NCBI GenBank assembly: GCA_902783205.1
Contig: CACZQE010000047.1
Span: 1-8,635 of the forward strand
DNA from: an uncultured Lachnospiraceae bacterium
Lineage (GTDB): Bacteria > Bacillota_A > Clostridia > Lachnospirales > Lachnospiraceae
Reading direction: 5' to 3'
Length of the DNA: 8,635 nt
Part shown: positions 5,737 through 8,635 of the stretch, piece after piece
Position numbering within the stretch: the stretch's first letter is position 1
Layout of the letters: each line of letters starts with the position of its first letter
Translations under genes and position numbers: made by a program
Notes under the pieces: model-generated
Told to the model about the DNA's origin: nothing
What the model saw: only the letters and a program-made list of their open reading frames with translations
The model's database searches: none

Positions 5737-7242
5737 TCAGGCCTTATGGCCCCCTACCTGCCGGTTCCTGTCCTTTCCGGTAGCGCCCTCTCTGAAATTA
5801 GTTCCCTTCAGTATGGCATTTTTACCGTACTTTCCCTTTATATCAAGCATGGCTTCCTGCAGCCGGCGCTCTTTCTGTTCTCTTTTCTTCTCCTGCTCCC
5901 GCTCTTTCATGACAGCCTCATAATCGGTAAAAAGATCCAGCTGTTCATAGACCGGCCGGCTGACTTCCGGACTGTCTTTATCCACGACATGGTTTAAGGA
6001 GAGATTCATCCTCCGGACCAGAAGGTCCGGGTCCACGATCCTGTCATAAAGATCCAGGACAGCCCGGCAGATCTTCCTTCCCGAAGCGGTGGGCATGTCC
6101 AGATTGACTGTTCCGTGGGCATGCTCCGGCACTTCCCTGCCGTACCAGTCCTTTGTAACCTTCCCTTTGTATGCCTTTCTGCGGTCAGGATCATCCAGGT
6201 TTTCCCTGTCATATCCCACCGTCAGGACCAGCTGATCAGTCACCAGGCCCTTGGCTACCAGATCAAGGGCGGCGGCATCCGCCATCTCATGGGCAACATT
6301 TCTCGCCATATCAGCCCGGTAGGGACCGGGCAGGACCTGGCCGGCACTGACGGAATTATTTTCAGGTTTAAATGCTTTGACCATCTCCATGGTACAGGGC
6401 TCCCAGCCCCAGGCATGGTCAATCAGAAGTTCCGCGTTTACACCGAAAAGGTCATAGAGGAGATCTTCCTGCTCCAGCGAGCATCTGGCCACATCTCCCA
6501 TGGTATAGATACCGTGCTTTTCCAGTTTCCGGGCATATCCTTTTCCTATCCGCCAGAAATCCGTAAGCGGCCTGTGGGTCCAGAGCAGTCTCCTGTAGGA
6601 CATCTCATCCAGACTTGCGATCCGGACACCGTCCCTGTCCGCTTCCACATGTTTTGCTCCTAGGTCCATGGCAATCTTGGCCAGATAGAGGTTAGGCCCG
6701 ATTCCGGCCGTGGCAGTTATCCCTGTTTCCTGAAGAACCTCCCGGATCATTTTCATGGCCAGTTCCCGGGCAGTCAGCTTATAGGTTTTCAGATATCCCG
6801 TTACATCCATCAGGACTTCATCGATGGAATAGACATGAATATCCTCAGGCGCGATGTATCTCAGATAAATCTCGTATATCCTGGTACTGTATTCCATGTA
6901 AAGAGCCATGCGGGGCGTAGCGGTAATGTAATCCAGTTCCAGAGAAGGATCCGCCGCCAGGGCAGGCCCGTCATCGCTCTTTCCGCAAAATGCTCCTCCC
7001 GGCGCCTGCCTTTTCCTGGCCCTGTTGACCTCTTTTACTTTCCGGACAACTTCAAAAAGCCTGGCTCTTCCCGAAATCCCCAGAGCCTTCAGGCTGGGGG
7101 AGACCGCCAGGCAGATTGTTTTCTCCGTACGGGAAGAATCCGCCACAACCAGATTCGTTGTAAGCGGATCCCTCCCCCGCTCCCGGCATTCCACGGAAGC
7201 GTAAAAACTCTTCAGATCAATCGCGATAAATGTAGATTCCAT
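5737..7242 (-). CDS. UmuC-like Y-family DNA polymerase (translesion synthesis)
   Basis: A 501-residue error-prone polymerase of the ImpB/MucB/SamB group (PF00817), close to the Firmicute UvrX/YqjW branch, that copies past damaged bases. Counting from the chosen Met, motif I is AIDLKSFYASVE with catalytic Asp 9, and the second metal site is YSIDEVLMD with Asp 141-Glu 142. The thumb HhH-like region follows (ATAGIGPNLYLAKIAMD, then DFWRIGKGYARKLEKHGI), with the little finger at about 290-420. QLDLF (434-438) is an excellent sliding-clamp-binding motif. A charged, probably helical stretch (about 444-463) and a basic, Gly-rich tail ending GGHKA come after it. I prefer ATG 7242: AGGGA at 7252-7256 leaves 9 bases before it, but none before the ATG at 7251, which would add three residues. 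It lies 18 bases behind the signalling gene's stop and directly before the YolD-like gene. No LexA-type box is seen in the short gaps; the operon promoter is outside the window. Confidence 0.92.
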   Translation of the reverse strand: MESTFIAIDLKSFYASVECRERGRDPLTTNLVVADSSRTEKTICLAVSPSLKALGISGRARLFEVVRKVKEVNRARKRQAPGGAFCGKSDDGPALAADPSLELDYITATPRMALYMEYSTRIYEIYLRYIAPEDIHVYSIDEVLMDVTGYLKTYKLTARELAMKMIREVLQETGITATAGIGPNLYLAKIAMDLGAKHVEADRDGVRIASLDEMSYRRLLWTHRPLTDFWRIGKGYARKLEKHGIYTMGDVARCSLEQEDLLYDLFGVNAELLIDHAWGWEPCTMEMVKAFKPENNSVSAGQVLPGPYRADMARNVAHEMADAAALDLVAKGLVTDQLVLTVGYDRENLDDPDRRKAYKGKVTKDWYGREVPEHAHGTVNLDMPTASGRKICRAVLDLYDRIVDPDLLVRRMNLSLNHVVDKDSPEVSRPVYEQLDLFTDYEAVMKEREQEKKREQKERRLQEAMLDIKGKYGKNAILKGTNFREGATGKDRNRQVGGHKA

Positions 7243-7260
7243 CTCTGCCATTCCCTGTCT

Positions 7261-8635
7261 TTATATCTTCTTTTTCAGGCACAGCACATTTTTTCCGTTC
7301 TTATAGTCGTAGTCCACCTCATCCATTGTCTGCCTTACGATGAAGATTCCCAGACCGCCGACAGGCCGGTCCTCAAGGAGGAGATGAATATCAGGCTCTT
7401 CCTCTTTCAGGGGGTTAAAGGGGATACCTCTGTCCTCCAGTGTAATGACAGCCATTCTGTCGTCCCTTATCTCAACCCTGACTCTGATCTGACCTGCCTC
7501 CTCAGGGTATCCGTAATTTACAATATTGGAAAAGACTTCATCCAGGGCAATACATATCTGATTTAATTCTCTTTTACCGCAGCCGGCGACCAAAAGCCGT
7601 TCTCTCACGAAGTCAGTAACCCGCCGTTCATTCTGGGAATCTGCCTCCACCTGAAGCTCCGCCTCACTTCGGGAGTCTTCGCTTCCGGACACACCGCTGT
7701 AATTCAGACACAGCATGGTCGTATCATCAAAGGCCTCCTCCCCGTCCACAAAGACGCGGATCGCCTCTTCCACCGCATCGGTAAATTCCCTGGGGGATTG
7801 TCCCTGACTTTCATTCAGAGCCTCAACCAGACTGTCAAGACTGAACATTTTCTCTTCTCTGTCTGTGGCCTCAGTCACTCCGTCTGTGTAGAGGAAGAGG
7901 GTATCGCCGGGATTCATTTTAAACTGGTAATCTTTATAGACAACCCCGTCCAGACCGCCCACGACAAAGCTGTGCTTTTCCCTGTATACGGCGAATTTTT
8001 CTCCCGCTCTTTTGATGACGGGATATTCATGTCCGGCATTTGCCGCCGTGATCAGGCCGCTTCTTATATCCAGGATACCGAGCCACACTGTGACGAACAT
8101 TTCTCCCGTGTTGCTCTGGCAGACCTGGCGGTTCAGCTCCTCCAGAACCTGGCAGGGGCTCTTCCCGCTCTGGGCATAATTCTTGATCATGATCTTAATG
8201 ATCATCATAAAGAGTGCCGCCGGAATTCCTTTTCCCGACACATCCGCTATTACAAGGGCCAGTCTGTTTTCATCTATAAAGAAGAAATCATAAAAGTCTC
8301 CCCCTACCTCTCTGGCAGGAGTCATACGGGCATAAATGTCAAATTCGGAGTGTTCGGGGAAGGGCGGGAAAATGTCCGGCAGTACAGCTGCCTGAATCCT
8401 TCTGGCCAGGGACAGTTCCGCGCTGATTCTCTGCTTCTCCTCGTTGATTGCGGAAAGACTTTTGATGTATGACCTCAGGTCCTCGTACATTTTTCCGAAG
8501 CTTGCGGAAAGCTCCTCCAGCTCATCACCCGTATGTACATCCACCTCAAAAGCTTCGTCCCTGTCCAGCTGATCCACAATGTCGGTGGCTGCATGGTTCA
8601 GTGTCCGGATCGGCCTGACCAGATTCTTGTTCAGA
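7261..8635 (-). CDS. HAMP–SpoIIE/RsbU phosphatase–RsbW-like ATPase signalling protein (5' end outside window)
   Basis: The frame is open to the right edge, so the N-terminus (expected membrane or sensor part) is missing; 457 residues are visible. They begin with the second half of a HAMP linker (VRPIRTLNHAA near 6-16 and TGDELEELSASFGKMYEDL at 35-53). A helical connector with ELSLARRIQAAVLP leads into a PP2C-type phosphatase (SpoIIE/RsbU, PF07228). Its metal-binding acidic motifs are intact: GGDFYD (111-116), ADVSGKGIPAAL (130-141), YTDGVTEA (249-256) and FDDTTML (302-308). After a polar linker, residues about 330-457 form a GHKL ATPase of the RsbW type: ALDEVFSNIVNYGY (N-box, Glu 366, Asn 370), EDRGIPFNP (400-408) and GGLGIFIVRQ (426-435). 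Such proteins dephosphorylate, and possibly phosphorylate, STAS anti-sigma-factor antagonists in partner switching. No STAS protein or sigma factor gene is visible. Its stop is 18 bases before the preferred polymerase start, indicating one operon. Confidence 0.9.
   Translation of the reverse strand, partial: LNKNLVRPIRTLNHAATDIVDQLDRDEAFEVDVHTGDELEELSASFGKMYEDLRSYIKSLSAINEEKQRISAELSLARRIQAAVLPDIFPPFPEHSEFDIYARMTPAREVGGDFYDFFFIDENRLALVIADVSGKGIPAALFMMIIKIMIKNYAQSGKSPCQVLEELNRQVCQSNTGEMFVTVWLGILDIRSGLITAANAGHEYPVIKRAGEKFAVYREKHSFVVGGLDGVVYKDYQFKMNPGDTLFLYTDGVTEATDREEKMFSLDSLVEALNESQGQSPREFTDAVEEAIRVFVDGEEAFDDTTMLCLNYSGVSGSEDSRSEAELQVEADSQNERRVTDFVRERLLVAGCGKRELNQICIALDEVFSNIVNYGYPEEAGQIRVRVEIRDDRMAVITLEDRGIPFNPLKEEEPDIHLLLEDRPVGGLGIFIVRQTMDEVDYDYKNGKNVLCLKKKI

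Noticed and set aside
6115..6663. Long plus-strand open frame opposite the polymerase gene, and similar frames at 6835-7566 and 7798-8472
   Set aside because: They lie antisense to well-supported genes, show no recognisable domain and have no convincing ribosome binding sites.
8578..8635. GTG at 8577 as the true start of the signalling protein
   Set aside because: The frame stays open to the window edge and encodes the first half of a HAMP domain (VRPIRTLNHAA), so the gene continues beyond the window.

Overview
The window looks like chromosomal DNA from an anaerobic gut Firmicute, most likely a clostridium of the Lachnospiraceae type. This is inferred from strong AGGAGG-type ribosome binding sites, a Gram-positive lipoprotein signal peptide, roughly even GC content, and a UmuC-like polymerase paired with a YolD-like small protein. 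No insertion sequence, phage gene, CRISPR array, tRNA or rRNA was seen.

Left part (1-3530, plus strand). The window opens inside the C-terminal effector domain of a LacI-type (possibly GntR/LacI chimeric, AraR-like) regulator. After a 200-base AT-rich gap with an extended -10 promoter comes a tight three-gene operon: a lipoprotein substrate-binding protein, one FecCD-type permease and one FecC/BtuD-type ATPase. Together these form a complete type II importer for a metal chelate, siderophore, heme or corrinoid; the sequence does not fix the substrate. The binding protein has many cysteines. A perfect 14-bp stem followed by a U-run ends the operon.

Middle (3531-5491, plus strand). A second extended -10 promoter sits directly against that terminator and starts a leader with a GC-rich, U-tailed hairpin. 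Two genes follow: a DegV/FakB-type fatty-acid-binding protein and, 28 bases later, a cytosolic P1-family (DmpA-like) self-processing aminopeptidase. They are probably co-transcribed.

Right part (5488-8635, minus strand). A compact operon reads toward the left: a membrane-type stress-signalling protein (HAMP, SpoIIE/RsbU PP2C phosphatase and RsbW-like ATPase; its 5' end lies outside the window), a UmuC-like Y-family DNA polymerase with a clamp-binding motif, and a YolD-like small protein. The last gene converges on the P1 peptidase gene so closely that their stop codons overlap, with no intergenic terminator. The most notable arrangement is the coupling of partner-switching signalling to a translesion polymerase in one transcription unit. 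The individual families are known; I see no clearly new system.
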